Positions 10,501 through 18,889 of a stretch of DNA of 64,000 nt are shown here, piece after piece. Position numbers and translations under genes: made by a program. Source of the stretch: Echinicola marina (lineage in GTDB: Bacteria > Bacteroidota > Bacteroidia > Cytophagales > Cyclobacteriaceae); contig NZ_CP080025.1 of the NCBI RefSeq assembly GCF_020463795.1, forward strand, positions 3,531,501 through 3,595,500. Direction: 5' to 3'. Below the pieces are notes generated by a model that saw only the letters and a program-made list of their open reading frames with translations, did not search any database and was not told where the DNA came from. The first letter of the stretch is position 1. Every line of letters begins with the position of its first letter.

Positions 10501-10860
10501 GTGATCACCTTTTCTGCTGAATTGAGGATTCCCTTGTTTTCTTACCTTTCCAGGGGGAATATAGCTTCCAATTTTATCAAGAATTTCCAGTTGGTTGGAT
10601 TCTATGATGCGGGCTCTTCGTGGGATAAAGCAGCACCTTGGGAGCGGATAAATGATCAAAATACAGAGGTGATCAATACAGATGGTTCTCCCTTTGTGAT
10701 CACCCTTAATAATTTTAACAACCCTTGGTTACAGAGTTTTGGTGGAGGCTTGAGGACAGTATTGTTGAATTACTATGTGAAGTTTGATATGGCACGTCCC
10801 ATCCGTAATTATGATGTGGAAGAGACCAAGTTTTACGTGACCCTGGGGTATAATTTCTAG
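7573..10860 (+). CDS. Large outer-membrane protein: degenerate gluzincin + TolB-like propeller + C-terminal barrel
   Basis: A 1095-residue protein with a signal peptide (cleavage near VSKAQ). Residues about 30-290 look like a peptidase-MA/gluzincin domain: the helix SFPDWFIDGAALYLAKGW near residue 170 matches the downstream half of that fold, but the expected HExxH is replaced by a sequence around EEMLFGSTIAD, so catalysis is unlikely. Residues about 295-620 carry PD40/TolB-like repeats (for example FSPDAKHLAYVI and FSPNGKNMVLSA). A linker follows, and the last 380 residues form a BamA-like beta-barrel ending in an aromatic residue (GYNF). Proteins of this architecture are common in Bacteroidota, but their role is not established. 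A part in envelope assembly or polypeptide handling is inference. Confidence 0.75.
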   Translation: MKVKLVFIYFTILWLGSFSVSKAQFDQERFGKNRIQHQEFDWYFFTSNNFEVYYYGGGRDNARMAIDYLENEFERITQLIGYVAYTKPKIYIYNSHEEWLQSNKDLFENNYTVNGQTYFSKLLAEVAYTGDMASFKEELLYRTSKVILEEMLFGSTIADAFQSNLITSFPDWFIDGAALYLAKGWSMEMDDYVRHYLNDNNQPKLFKLDQKEAALVGQSIWNFVVQKYGKRYISSVLNLSRINRNEENSIANTLGVSFKSFVEQWKQYYERINEPVFSTFKEANDESSIARTQKNNEGAINDIKFSPDAKHLAYVINNDGKYKVIVRELGTNNEVTIYKGGYVADDQEPNFTTPVIAWRDTLNLTIATFKKGLTTLRMRSIDGSNQDKIFLRNITQIKSLDFSPNGKNMVLSAMAGGRTNIYTLNLRGQGRRLTNDVFDDITPVFINDSTIIYSSNKTDLPDSVMSKAPDVRKLPEYFNLFKIDLGDSMVITKLTNMNSKNYMPRVMNQNFVLHLSDQSGISNVMRLGIGSDISSQVSAFNASVESFDYSPISNKWAYAIKDGIGSKLVLESYPNRDQFTPGTPRVQLSQAKALNERLAARRLENQKDNNQVVVEEPVIEKLKEFAQDTVTLPSKSTGAINIDRLRFESKGGINTENYVFDTVPVPSEEQPSPRTTGRSSILEAFRKQSLKNTVRGPSPYTSQFMAHSLRTTFVVDPLRGFGINIDGQMADLLDNHIFKGGIMTTLDFRSGSDIFFEYQYLKSRIDFRGRFDRKALVMAEGDVTYQRYVLTKTELGFSYPFTVHSRFTAAPFFAKTQYYNLNPDSLIRGGDGPQNRFDVNYIGGKAEFVVDKTRQLGLYMEQGFKGKAGFQHYQGIGKADRSFSNFYLDLRNYQKIHKNITFATRLYAGSFMGNNPQSYLVGGMKNWLFNEFYEPPSNRPESSPIRNNDGRENSNILFAEFVDLRGYDYDEIRGRNVITFSAELRIPLFSYLSRGNIASNFIKNFQLVGFYDAGSSWDKAAPWERINDQNTEVINTDGSPFVITLNNFNNPWLQSFGGGLRTVLLNYYVKFDMARPIRNYDVEETKFYVTLGYNF

Positions 10861-10894
10861 AATGATTCTTATTTTATTTGTTTAAGTTTGTGGC

Positions 10895-11776
10895 ATGATT
10901 AAATCCATGACAGGCTATGGTATAGCCAATTTTGAAAATGAACACTACACGATAAGTGCTGAGATCAAAACCCTTAACTCAAAGTTTTTGGACTTAAGTC
11001 TGAGAAGTCCGCGACAATTTTCCGATCGAGAAATAGAGCTTAGGGCCTTGGTCGGAGATATTTTGGGTAGAGGCAAGGTGAGTTTGACTATAGAATTTAC
11101 AGCTAAATCCAGCAGTGACCTGCCTGTAAGTATCAACCAGGACCTATTTGAAAACTATTTCAAAACCTATAAAGGAATGGCAGACAAAGTCGGTCTGGAT
11201 GGAGGAATGGATTTGTTCAGGATGGCAGCGCAAGCGCCCAATGTGGTCACTACATTAAGTGAAAAGTCCGATGACCCAGAAGAGTGGGATGCTGTGAAAA
11301 AAGTGGTGGTTGAAGCTGCCGAGAAATGCGATGAATTCCGAAAAGATGAGGGAGAAACCTTATTTGGTAAATTCAAGGAAAATCTGCAGGTAATTACTTC
11401 AGGTTTGAAGCAAATCCAAGAAGAGGAACCGAAGCGTAAAGATAGAATCAAAGCTCGAATCCGTAACAATTTTAAGGATTGGATGGAAGAAAATAGCTTT
11501 GACGAAAACCGCTTTGAGCAAGAGTTGATTTACTATTTTGAAAAATTGGATATTACCGAGGAAATTGTCAGATTAGGGACTCACCTGGAATATTTCGATA
11601 AGACCATGGCAAATGGTACCAACCAAGGAAAGAAATTAGGATTTATTGGTCAGGAGATTGGCAGGGAAATTAATACCATAGGATCCAAAGCCAATGATGC
11701 CAATATCCAAAGGCATGTGATTATCATGAAAGACGAATTGGAAAAAATAAAAGAGCAGGCGCTGAATATTATATAA
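10895..11776 (+). CDS. yicC: YicC-family endoribonuclease
   Basis: A 293-residue cytoplasmic protein with both YicC hallmarks. The N-terminus reads MIKSMTGYG, and the C-terminal DUF1732 part has a GKKLGFIGQEIGREINTIG run followed by IMKDELEKIKEQ. The E. coli family member is an endoribonuclease involved in small-RNA turnover. Length matches the family. It sits 34 bases after the outer-membrane protein gene. In many genomes gmk follows yicC, but here the next gene is thyA, 60 bases on. Confidence 0.9.
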   Translation: MIKSMTGYGIANFENEHYTISAEIKTLNSKFLDLSLRSPRQFSDREIELRALVGDILGRGKVSLTIEFTAKSSSDLPVSINQDLFENYFKTYKGMADKVGLDGGMDLFRMAAQAPNVVTTLSEKSDDPEEWDAVKKVVVEAAEKCDEFRKDEGETLFGKFKENLQVITSGLKQIQEEEPKRKDRIKARIRNNFKDWMEENSFDENRFEQELIYYFEKLDITEEIVRLGTHLEYFDKTMANGTNQGKKLGFIGQEIGREINTIGSKANDANIQRHVIIMKDELEKIKEQALNII

Positions 11777-11836
11777 TCGTTGGCATGTTGCTTTTGATAA
11801 TACTTCCGCATAGAGATTTACTGAATACCCATAAAA

Positions 11837-12631
11837 ATGAAACAATACCATCAATTATTACAGCATATTCTTGATAATGGTACCCAAAAAGGAGATCGAA
11901 CAGGCACTGGGACTTTAAGTGTTTTTGGCTATCAAATGAGGTTTGACCTGCAGGAAGGCTTTCCTTTGGTGACCACCAAAAAATGCCACCTAAAGTCAAT
12001 TATTCATGAGTTGTTGTGGTTTTTGAAGGGAGAAAGTAATATCCAATACCTTAAAGAAAACAAAGTTTCGATATGGGATGAATGGGCTGACGAAAATGGG
12101 AATTTGGGTCCCGTGTACGGTTATCAGTGGAGACATTGGCCTGATGGGAAAGGGGGAGAAATTGACCAAATAAAGCACCTCATCCATCAAATAAAAACTA
12201 ATCCTAATTCCAGAAGGTTATTGGTGAGTGCTTGGAATGTGGCTGACGTGGACAATATGGCTTTGCCTCCCTGTCATACCATGTTTCAGTTTTATGTGGC
12301 AGAGGGAAAACTTTCCTGTCAGTTATACCAAAGGAGTGCTGATGTGTTTTTGGGGGTGCCTTTTAATATTGCTTCCTATGCTTTGTTTACCATGATGATA
12401 GCACAGGTATGTGGATTGGAGCCGGGAGAGTTTATCCATACTTTTGGTGATACCCATTTATATTCTAACCATCTTGAGCAGGCCAAATTACAGCTTACTA
12501 GAGACTGTAGGCCATTGCCAAGCATGAAAATCAATCCTGATGTAAAGGATATCTTTGAGTTTAAATTCGAGGATTTTGAGCTATTGAATTATGATCCTCA
12601 CCCGCATATCAAGGCTCCGGTAGCCGTATAG
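11837..12631 (+). CDS. thyA: Thymidylate synthase
   Basis: A 264-residue enzyme that converts dUMP to dTMP using methylenetetrahydrofolate. The catalytic Cys146 is in [12 protein letters not shown], at the same position and in the same total length as the E. coli enzyme. Other conserved blocks are [11 protein letters not shown] near the start, [22 protein letters not shown] in the middle and [12 protein letters not shown] towards the end. The gene ends 8 bases from the convergent PabC-like aminotransferase with no visible terminator between them, so the transcripts probably overlap. The two enzymes share a link to folate metabolism. Confidence 0.98.
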   Translation: MKQYHQLLQHILDNGTQKGDRTGTGTLSVFGYQMRFDLQEGFPLVTTKKCHLKSIIHELLWFLKGESNIQYLKENKVSIWDEWADENGNLGPVYGYQWRHWPDGKGGEIDQIKHLIHQIKTNPNSRRLLVSAWNVADVDNMALPPCHTMFQFYVAEGKLSCQLYQRSADVFLGVPFNIASYALFTMMIAQVCGLEPGEFIHTFGDTHLYSNHLEQAKLQLTRDCRPLPSMKINPDVKDIFEFKFEDFELLNYDPHPHIKAPVAV

Positions 12632-12639
12632 CAAGGGGA

Positions 12640-13455
12640 TTAATAGAAGATATTTTCTATAAAGGAAATGGGCTTGATGTCAAAGTCTGTTTCCTTTATT
12701 TTTTTGATATAGGCAATGCCTGTGACATTACTGGTGAAAACCTGTTCTGCACTTAATAGGCTTTCCTCATTGTATTCACCGATATTTAGTTTTTTACCAG
12801 CTTTTTTTATGGTTTCAATGATCATTTTTCTCCCTACTCCAGCGATGCAATTACAATTGAGCGAAGGGGTGTGAAATTCTCCGTCTTTAACCCAAAAGAT
12901 ATTGGCAGCACCTGCTTCTGATATGTGGTTTTGATCATCCAGTAGAATCACCTCGTCCATATGTTTTTCTACACGCTCTATATTGGCCATGACATAGGGA
13001 AGGGCATTAAGGGTTTTACAATTGGCCCAAGGTGAAGATGAGATTTTTATGCTAGTACTTATATAGGCTTGGTCTTTAACTGAAAAGCCAGGGGAATGAG
13101 CTTGTATCATAATGATTTCTCCTGTAGCGGATTGTTGGGGAGTGTATTTCCCTAGGCCGGACCTAAAAACATTCCATCTGATTCTGAGCATACAGTCTTT
13201 TCCATATTCTTTGATAAGGAATCCTTCCAGCTGCTTCAGTGAGGAAAGCCCTTTAGGATAGATTTTTAATTTTTCCAGTCCAATATTTAACCTTTCCTCA
13301 TGTGCATGGGCAAATCTGATTTTCCCATTAGAAAAAATCATGGTCTCAAAAATTCCATCACCAAAAAAAGAGGCCCTGTTAGCAAGCCGCTGATCTATTT
13401 GGTGGTATTGTTTGTCTGGATTTGGAGATAAAAAGACGGTTTCAATAATGGACAT
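12640..13455 (-). CDS. Class IV aminotransferase (4-amino-4-deoxychorismate lyase-like)
   Basis: A 271-residue PLP enzyme of fold type IV. Key elements are the GDGIFETM motif near residue 33, the Schiff-base Lys147 in CKTLNALPYV, and the EAGAANIFWV motif that binds phosphate. The family includes branched-chain aminotransferase, D-amino-acid transaminase and aminodeoxychorismate lyase (PabC, making p-aminobenzoate for folate). The short length and the convergent thyA favour PabC, but substrate choice within this fold is not certain from sequence. It diverges from sdaAB across a 166-base AT-rich spacer that probably holds both promoters. Confidence 0.75.
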   Translation of the reverse strand: MSIIETVFLSPNPDKQYHQIDQRLANRASFFGDGIFETMIFSNGKIRFAHAHEERLNIGLEKLKIYPKGLSSLKQLEGFLIKEYGKDCMLRIRWNVFRSGLGKYTPQQSATGEIIMIQAHSPGFSVKDQAYISTSIKISSSPWANCKTLNALPYVMANIERVEKHMDEVILLDDQNHISEAGAANIFWVKDGEFHTPSLNCNCIAGVGRKMIIETIKKAGKKLNIGEYNEESLLSAEQVFTSNVTGIAYIKKIKETDFDIKPISFIENIFY

Positions 13456-13621
13456 ATTAGGTTAGAAATAGAGGCGCTATTTTCGTTTTTTAATCAATAG
13501 TGCTAAAATTAAGTTAAAATAAATCAAATTGTGGGGCTTAGCTTGAATTAAAGGAAAGATTGAGTGATAATTAAATCTTTAATAGTAGATTAGCATATTA
13601 ATTAGTGAACTGGGCTTAGAC

Positions 13622-14299
13622 ATGGCTAGAAAAAGTAGTGTATTTGATATGATTGGGCCAGTAATGATAGGTCCTTCCTCGTCACATACCGCAGGAGTAG
13701 TAAGAATTGCCCGTGCGGCAATAAAGGTATTGGGATCAAGTCCCGATCAGGCTTTAGTAACCTTTTATAATTCTTTTGCCAGTACCTATGAGGGGCATGG
13801 GAGTGATAAAGCAGTGATCGGCGGCCTGTTGGATTTCAAGACAGATGATGTAAGGATCAAGCAGTCTTTGGATTTGGCAGAAGAAAGGGGACTTGAATTT
13901 ACTTTTAAATCAATCGGCAACGCTTCTGTATATCATCCCAATACCATAAAACTTAATCTGGTAAAAGGAGAAAGAAAAGTGGAGGTAATTGGAGAAAGTT
14001 TAGGAGGAGGATTGATCAATATCAGTGCGGTTGATGGCTTTCATGCAGATTTTTCAGCACAAGAGCATACCCTGATTATAAAAGCGGATGATGTATCGGG
14101 AGCCATAGCCTTTATTACAAGTATTCTGGCCCAAGAGAAAGCAAATATAGCTACCATGTCCGTGTCCAGAAAAGGTAAGCGGGAAATAGCATGTCATGTG
14201 ATAGAAATGGATTCAGGATTAAACCCGATTACCGTACAATATCTAAAAAGTATTGGATGGATTCATGAATTGATTTATATTCCAAAAATAGACCTTTAG
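13622..14299 (+). CDS. sdaAB: L-serine ammonia-lyase, iron-sulfur dependent, beta subunit
   Basis: A 225-residue protein matching the beta subunit of the two-subunit (Bacillus-type) L-serine dehydratase, which converts serine to pyruvate and ammonia. The GPSSSHTAG motif at residues 18-25 is characteristic. A C-terminal ACT-like domain is seen around residues 145-220 (HTLIIKADDVSGAIAFI onward). The iron-sulfur cysteines belong to the alpha subunit, which is not adjacent: the neighbours are an aminotransferase and tolC. The alpha subunit must be elsewhere, or this is an unpaired copy. The tolC-family gene begins only 8 bases downstream. Confidence 0.9.
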   Translation: MARKSSVFDMIGPVMIGPSSSHTAGVVRIARAAIKVLGSSPDQALVTFYNSFASTYEGHGSDKAVIGGLLDFKTDDVRIKQSLDLAEERGLEFTFKSIGNASVYHPNTIKLNLVKGERKVEVIGESLGGGLINISAVDGFHADFSAQEHTLIIKADDVSGAIAFITSILAQEKANIATMSVSRKGKREIACHVIEMDSGLNPITVQYLKSIGWIHELIYIPKIDL

Positions 14300-14307
14300 T
14301 ATTTGTT

Positions 14308-15645
14308 ATGATTATGAGATTTTTTATAACCCTAACCGTAATTGTTTTTAATGTTTTAGATGCTTGGAGTCAAGGTAATGTTTCTAATTTATCCTTGGAA
14401 GAGTGTGTACAGATAGGCTTGGAAAACAATTTGGAACTCCAACGTAGTGTTTTGAACCAAGAAAATAATCAAGCCAATCTGATGGAAGCAAAAGGGCAAC
14501 GCTACCCTTCACTTTCCATGACCTCTTCTTATAACTATAGTTGGGGACGCGCACTTGATAATGTCACCAATGATTATTTACCAAGTAGTAGTTTTGGTAG
14601 TGCCGGTTTCAGTGTTAGAAGTAATGTAAGCTTATTTTCTGGCGGTAGAATTAATAATAGCATCAACCAGGCCGCGGTAGATTTGGAAACGGGAGAATTA
14701 AATGTGGAGGCCACAAAAAACAATATCACACTGAATATTGTCAATCTATTTGTCAATGTAGTATTTGCCAAGGAGCAGGTGAACGTGGCTAAATCGCAGT
14801 TGGAAGTTACCAGTAACCAGTTGGAGAGGACAAGGAAGTTGGTGGAAGTGGGAGCGCTTCCTATTTCAGACCAGTATGATTTGGAGGCCCAGAATGCGAC
14901 CAGCAATATGGAACTGACCAATGCCCAGAATAATCTCAGGTTGGCCAAGTTGAATTTGATGCAGGCCATTCAAATTCCCTATGAGGAGGAATTCGATGTA
15001 TCTGTACCTGATTTGGAAGCAGAGAACTATTTGATAGGAGAACACAGTGTAAATGAGGTTTATGCCATAGCCTTGGCGCTTATGCCTGAGGTGAAAGCCG
15101 CGCAATTGGGGATTGAAAGTGCAGAGTATGGCGTTAAAATGGCCAAAGGGGCTTACTATCCAACTTTGGGTTTTGGTGCTAATGCCAGCACAAACTTTAA
15201 TGAACTCTATAAGGATGTTGTACCATTTTGGGAACAGTTTGATGGGAATTTAAGTGAGGTGATTGGCGTCAATTTAAATATTCCTATTTTTTCCAACCTT
15301 TCGAACAAAGCTAACTTGCAACGAGCCAAGGTTCAAAAGAAATTAAGTAAGATCAATGTCAAAGAAGTCCAAAACAGGTTAAGACAGGATATTGAGACGG
15401 CGTATACCAATGCATTGTCTGCTAAGCAGTCTTATGAATCTTCACTTTTGAGAGTGTCTTCTTTGAATGAAGCTTTTAGGATGGCTCAGAAGAGATTTGA
15501 AGTAGGCATGATCAATGCTGTTGATTTTCAAGTAGCACAAAACAACTTATTTAATGCACAGGCAGATTTGCTTCAGGCAAAATACCAATATATTTTTAGT
15601 GTAAAAGTATTGGATTTTTATGTGGGCAATCCCTTAACACTTTAA
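14308..15645 (+). CDS. TolC-family outer-membrane efflux protein
   Basis: A 445-residue protein with a signal peptide (cleavage near DAWSQ). It has the duplicated TolC layout: long helical segments rich in Ala, Gln and Asn, with the repeated theme SLEECVQIGLENN at the start and VNEVYAIALALMPEVKAAQLG midway. It forms the trimeric outer-membrane exit duct of tripartite pumps. The HlyD-type adaptor follows after 12 bases. ATG 14308 is used; ATG 14314 is an alternative that changes only two residues. Confidence 0.92.
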   Translation: MIMRFFITLTVIVFNVLDAWSQGNVSNLSLEECVQIGLENNLELQRSVLNQENNQANLMEAKGQRYPSLSMTSSYNYSWGRALDNVTNDYLPSSSFGSAGFSVRSNVSLFSGGRINNSINQAAVDLETGELNVEATKNNITLNIVNLFVNVVFAKEQVNVAKSQLEVTSNQLERTRKLVEVGALPISDQYDLEAQNATSNMELTNAQNNLRLAKLNLMQAIQIPYEEEFDVSVPDLEAENYLIGEHSVNEVYAIALALMPEVKAAQLGIESAEYGVKMAKGAYYPTLGFGANASTNFNELYKDVVPFWEQFDGNLSEVIGVNLNIPIFSNLSNKANLQRAKVQKKLSKINVKEVQNRLRQDIETAYTNALSAKQSYESSLLRVSSLNEAFRMAQKRFEVGMINAVDFQVAQNNLFNAQADLLQAKYQYIFSVKVLDFYVGNPLTL

Positions 15646-15657
15646 TAAAATTATACC

Positions 15658-16950
15658 ATGGCTAAAAAGAAATCAAACAAGCTTATTTATTGGCTTTCTG
15701 GCGCACTGGTGCTGTTGGTAGTGGTGATTTTGATCGGTAAGTCTATGGGCTGGGTAGGTGGCCCTTCAGAGACGGAAGTGGAAGCCATCAAAGCATCCAA
15801 GAAGACGATAGTAGAAAAAGTCAGTGCTTCCGGAGTGATTCAGCCTGAAACAGAAATTAAGCTTAGTCCAGATGTAGCAGGGGAGATTATTGAATTGAAT
15901 ATAAATGAAGGAGATTCGGTGCAGCAAAATGATCTGCTGGTAAAAATACGTCCTGATAATTTTATTTCAGTACTAGATAGAAACAAAGCGAATCTGAGTC
16001 AGCAAAAGGCTAATTTGGCCCAGTCAGAAGCTGCCCTGAATCGATCTGAAGCCCAGTTTGAACGGGCTCAGCTTGAATACGAAAGAAATAAGGACCTATA
16101 TGAGAGCAAGGTGATTTCTGATTCGGAATTTGAGCAAGCAAAGGCCAATTATATATCTGCACAAAATGACCTGGCTGCGGCTAAGCAATCTGTTGAAGCA
16201 TCCAAGTATGTTGTGAAAAGTGCCCAAGCGAGCGTAAATGAAGCTTCAGAGAATTTGAGCTTGACCAATGTTTTTGCGCCGGTAAATGGAGTGGTTTCAA
16301 AATTGTTGGTGGAGAAAGGTGAACGGGTGGTAGGTACCCAACAGATGGCAGGTACAGAGATGCTAAGGATAGCTGACATGAGTAAGATGGAGGTAAGGGT
16401 AGATGTGAATGAAAATGATATTGTGAGGCTTTCTTTGGGGGATACAACACTTATCGATGTCGATGCATACTCGAGTACTGGAGATGAATTCAGAGGAATC
16501 GTGACATCCATTGCCAATTCGGCCAATGAAAAGGCCAGCCAAGACGCTGTGACAGAATTCGAAGTTCGGATAAGAATCATCAATGATTCTTATAAGCATT
16601 TGATCACGGAAGAAAATCGCTTTCCTTTCCGGCCGGGGATGACCGCCAGCGTGGAGATCATAACCGATAAAAAGGAGGATGTATTATCTGTGCCCCTTGC
16701 GTCGGTAACTACCCGTGAAAATATGAAGAAGGATAGCACAGATCAATCCAGTGATTTAAAAGAACTGGTGTTTAAAATCCAGGAAAATAAGGCAGTATTA
16801 GAGGAAGTAAAGACGGGAATATCAGACTTTGAAAATATTGAAATATTAGAAGGGCTGGAGGAAGGAATGGAGATTGTAGCCGGTCCTTACCATATTGTAA
16901 GTAAAAAGTTGGAAGATGGTGATTTGATAAAAAGGATTGATCAGAAATAA
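15658..16950 (+). CDS. HlyD/MacA-type periplasmic adaptor subunit
   Basis: A 430-residue membrane-fusion protein. A basic N-terminus is followed by one membrane anchor (about residues 9-27), a lipoyl half-motif near 60-100 (GEIIELNINEGDSVQQNDLLVKI), a long Gln/Ala/Glu-rich coiled-coil hairpin near 100-205, the second lipoyl half (FAPVNGVVSKLLVEKGERV) and a C-terminal beta-barrel/membrane-proximal part. It bridges an inner-membrane transporter and TolC. It is closest in style to MacA-like adaptors that pair with ABC exporters. No ABC or RND transporter gene lies next to it; a terminator follows directly. Confidence 0.9.
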   Translation: MAKKKSNKLIYWLSGALVLLVVVILIGKSMGWVGGPSETEVEAIKASKKTIVEKVSASGVIQPETEIKLSPDVAGEIIELNINEGDSVQQNDLLVKIRPDNFISVLDRNKANLSQQKANLAQSEAALNRSEAQFERAQLEYERNKDLYESKVISDSEFEQAKANYISAQNDLAAAKQSVEASKYVVKSAQASVNEASENLSLTNVFAPVNGVVSKLLVEKGERVVGTQQMAGTEMLRIADMSKMEVRVDVNENDIVRLSLGDTTLIDVDAYSSTGDEFRGIVTSIANSANEKASQDAVTEFEVRIRIINDSYKHLITEENRFPFRPGMTASVEIITDKKEDVLSVPLASVTTRENMKKDSTDQSSDLKELVFKIQENKAVLEEVKTGISDFENIEILEGLEEGMEIVAGPYHIVSKKLEDGDLIKRIDQK

Positions 16951-16978
16951 AAATGGAGATCGATTCGAAAATGGATTC

Positions 16979-17006
16979 AAAAAGCCCCAATTCTGGGGCT
17001 TTTATT
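16979..17006. terminator. Bidirectional intrinsic terminator
   Basis: The stem AAAGCCCC (16981-16988) pairs with GGGGCTTT (16995-17002) across a 6-base loop, with A-rich and T-rich flanks. It serves the adaptor gene on the plus strand and, overlapping the final codons of the minus-strand gene ending at 17005, probably also the opposite operon. Confidence 0.85.
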
Positions 17007-17874
17007 ATATCAGGTCTACCAGTTCTTTGGCTGTCAGGTTTTCTATGGTTGTTTTTTCCTTGATCAATCCCAGTTCAAATAGAATGTCCATGGTATTGTT
17101 CAAGCTTTCTGTGCTAAGCTGATTGTTGGTTGCCCAGGTGGTCTGCTCTAACCATGCACTGATATCGGGTTCCTGAATACCATAGGCCTCAGAAAGTATT
17201 TGTGATAAATTATCTTGTTTTCTGATTTCCATGGACTTTTGGTAAATCAAGTCTTGGATAAGTTTGAGTTCATTTTCATGCGAATCAACAAGTTCCTCTT
17301 GAGCTACAAGAACAAAGCAAGGCCAAGGTGTGGGGATTTCGCCGATTCTGTCGAAATAACCTTCATCCACGAAAGGTTTGGTAGTGTATTTCTCCCATAG
17401 AAATCCTTTTGGCTTTTGATCAGCAAAGGCATCCTTTGCACCGTCCATGTTCCCTACTACTTCAAATTGCAGTGATTCAGGCTGCCAACCTTTTTCTTTG
17501 GCCAGTAGATAGGTCATCAGATGGGAGCCTGATCCATATCGACTGATGAGGAAAGGTGTATGCTGTAGTTGATTTACAGTTTTAACTCCTGCTTTAGCAG
17601 GAACATGGACTCCCCATGTGAGAGGCGAGAGGACATGGTAACCAATTATTTTGCCTGGATTTCCTTCAATTTTATCTTTGATAAAGCTTTCTGTGAGAAT
17701 AATGGCTATATCCGCTTCTTTTTCTCTAATGGCCTTGTTCATGGCTCCAGAACCTTTGGATTCATCCTTCCACGCAAGTTTGATGCCTTTTTCCAGCAGA
17801 GGTTGTTCATTGACCAATTGGATCCAGGGATAATTAAAATGTTCTGGAACGCCTATAATTTGGATTGTTTTCAT
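17005..17874 (-). CDS. Cytoplasmic type 2 substrate-binding-protein fold (NMT1/THI5-like)
   Basis: A 289-residue protein with the look of a periplasmic binding protein of the NMT1/ABC type (an early IIGVPEHFNYPWI segment, then ADIAIILTESFIKD and a hinge-like TPFLISRYGSGSHLMTYLLA). It begins directly with the fold and has no signal peptide or lipobox. ATG 17874 is chosen; the TTG two codons upstream is less likely. It is last in a three-gene minus-strand run after a cytosine deaminase and an alpha/beta hydrolase. A cytoplasmic ligand-binding or enzymatic role is possible. A tie to pyrimidine or thiamine-precursor metabolism would fit the deaminase but is speculative. Confidence 0.6.
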   Translation of the reverse strand: MKTIQIIGVPEHFNYPWIQLVNEQPLLEKGIKLAWKDESKGSGAMNKAIREKEADIAIILTESFIKDKIEGNPGKIIGYHVLSPLTWGVHVPAKAGVKTVNQLQHTPFLISRYGSGSHLMTYLLAKEKGWQPESLQFEVVGNMDGAKDAFADQKPKGFLWEKYTTKPFVDEGYFDRIGEIPTPWPCFVLVAQEELVDSHENELKLIQDLIYQKSMEIRKQDNLSQILSEAYGIQEPDISAWLEQTTWATNNQLSTESLNNTMDILFELGLIKEKTTIENLTAKELVDLI

Positions 17875-17944
17875 GCCCAAAGATATATGCTTAGGGTGAT
17901 TGGTAAAACACTTCTGGCTATTTTAGCACTGAGGTTATGTGTAT

Positions 17945-18889
17945 TTACCGTGTCAATTCTTCAAGAAAGTAGAAAAGAGCATGCAAATGGTCTATATGGT
18001 CAGGGGCTGAATTGCCCGCAAAGGCCTTTATTCTTAGTTTTCCTACATGATTATCAGCTAGCTGTTGCATTCCCAATGGCCCATGATTCAAGACTGGATT
18101 TCTCTCTAATTGAAGTTTATGGATCAAGTAGTCGGCACATTCCGTGGTACTTGCATAAGTCCCTGGAAATACACTACTATGAGTGAATGTAAAGGAGATA
18201 TTTTCTTTCATGGCCTCATGCGAAAGAGAAAGGAAAACGGCTAAATCTTCCTCCTTGATTTTGGCACCAGTGGCTAAGGTTTGGTTTTTGGGGATATATC
18301 CGGCGTGCATTCCATCTAAAAGTATTACCCCATCCATTTTGGGATGGGATTCCTGTTTCAGAATGGATCTTATTGCTCCATATCCTGCACTCCATCCAGA
18401 TAGATAAATGGCTTTTATGGGGTTTTGAATAGCTTTCTCTGTTACCGTTAATAACTGTCCAAAAGCATCTGATTGGTCAAAAGGGCGGGAATAGGCAGAC
18501 GAACCACTGCCCAGATTGATAGTCAAAGCAGCCCAGTGTATTTTATTTTTTATAGCATGATCGGCTATTTCGTGGGGACCGTGAAAATGGATCAATAGGG
18601 AAACACTGTCTCGGATTTCGTCGTCAGGAAGATAAAGATGGGCGGGATATGGCAAACCTACGTCAAGATCTAAATGTTTCCCCGGAAGGTCAACCGGGGC
18701 TATCCGTTCATGGGGACGAATACTTTCTGTCATAGGTGATGGGTTTTGGGGTGCCATATGGTTTTGTTTTTGCGCATACAGCAGGTTTCCCAAGAGGGTG
18801 AAATAGCTCAAAGAGATGAGCTGTAAAGCCCTTTTCGTTGCGGGCAACTGACGTATAAAGGTCTGGAAATTATATGCCAATATCCTCAT
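17945..18889 (-). CDS. Exported alpha/beta hydrolase
   Basis: A 314-residue protein with the serine-hydrolase nucleophile elbow GWSAGYG (around residue 163). A probable acid residue lies in ILLDGMHAGY and the catalytic His in the C-terminal DHIDHLHALFYF region. The N-terminal 40 residues contain a hydrophobic stretch ending in LLYAQ, which suggests a signal peptide preceded by an unusually long basic leader. A later start would leave a more normal signal, but no better ATG is evident. The start overlaps the deaminase gene by 20 bases. The substrate is unknown; ester or peptide hydrolysis is the family norm. Confidence 0.65.
   Translation of the reverse strand: MRILAYNFQTFIRQLPATKRALQLISLSYFTLLGNLLYAQKQNHMAPQNPSPMTESIRPHERIAPVDLPGKHLDLDVGLPYPAHLYLPDDEIRDSVSLLIHFHGPHEIADHAIKNKIHWAALTINLGSGSSAYSRPFDQSDAFGQLLTVTEKAIQNPIKAIYLSGWSAGYGAIRSILKQESHPKMDGVILLDGMHAGYIPKNQTLATGAKIKEEDLAVFLSLSHEAMKENISFTFTHSSVFPGTYASTTECADYLIHKLQLERNPVLNHGPLGMQQLADNHVGKLRIKAFAGNSAPDHIDHLHALFYFLEELTR

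Noticed and set aside
17569-18186. A 205-residue plus-strand open frame
   Set aside because: It lies antisense to the binding-protein and hydrolase genes, spans the gap between them, and has Phe/Cys/His-rich composition unlike a real protein.
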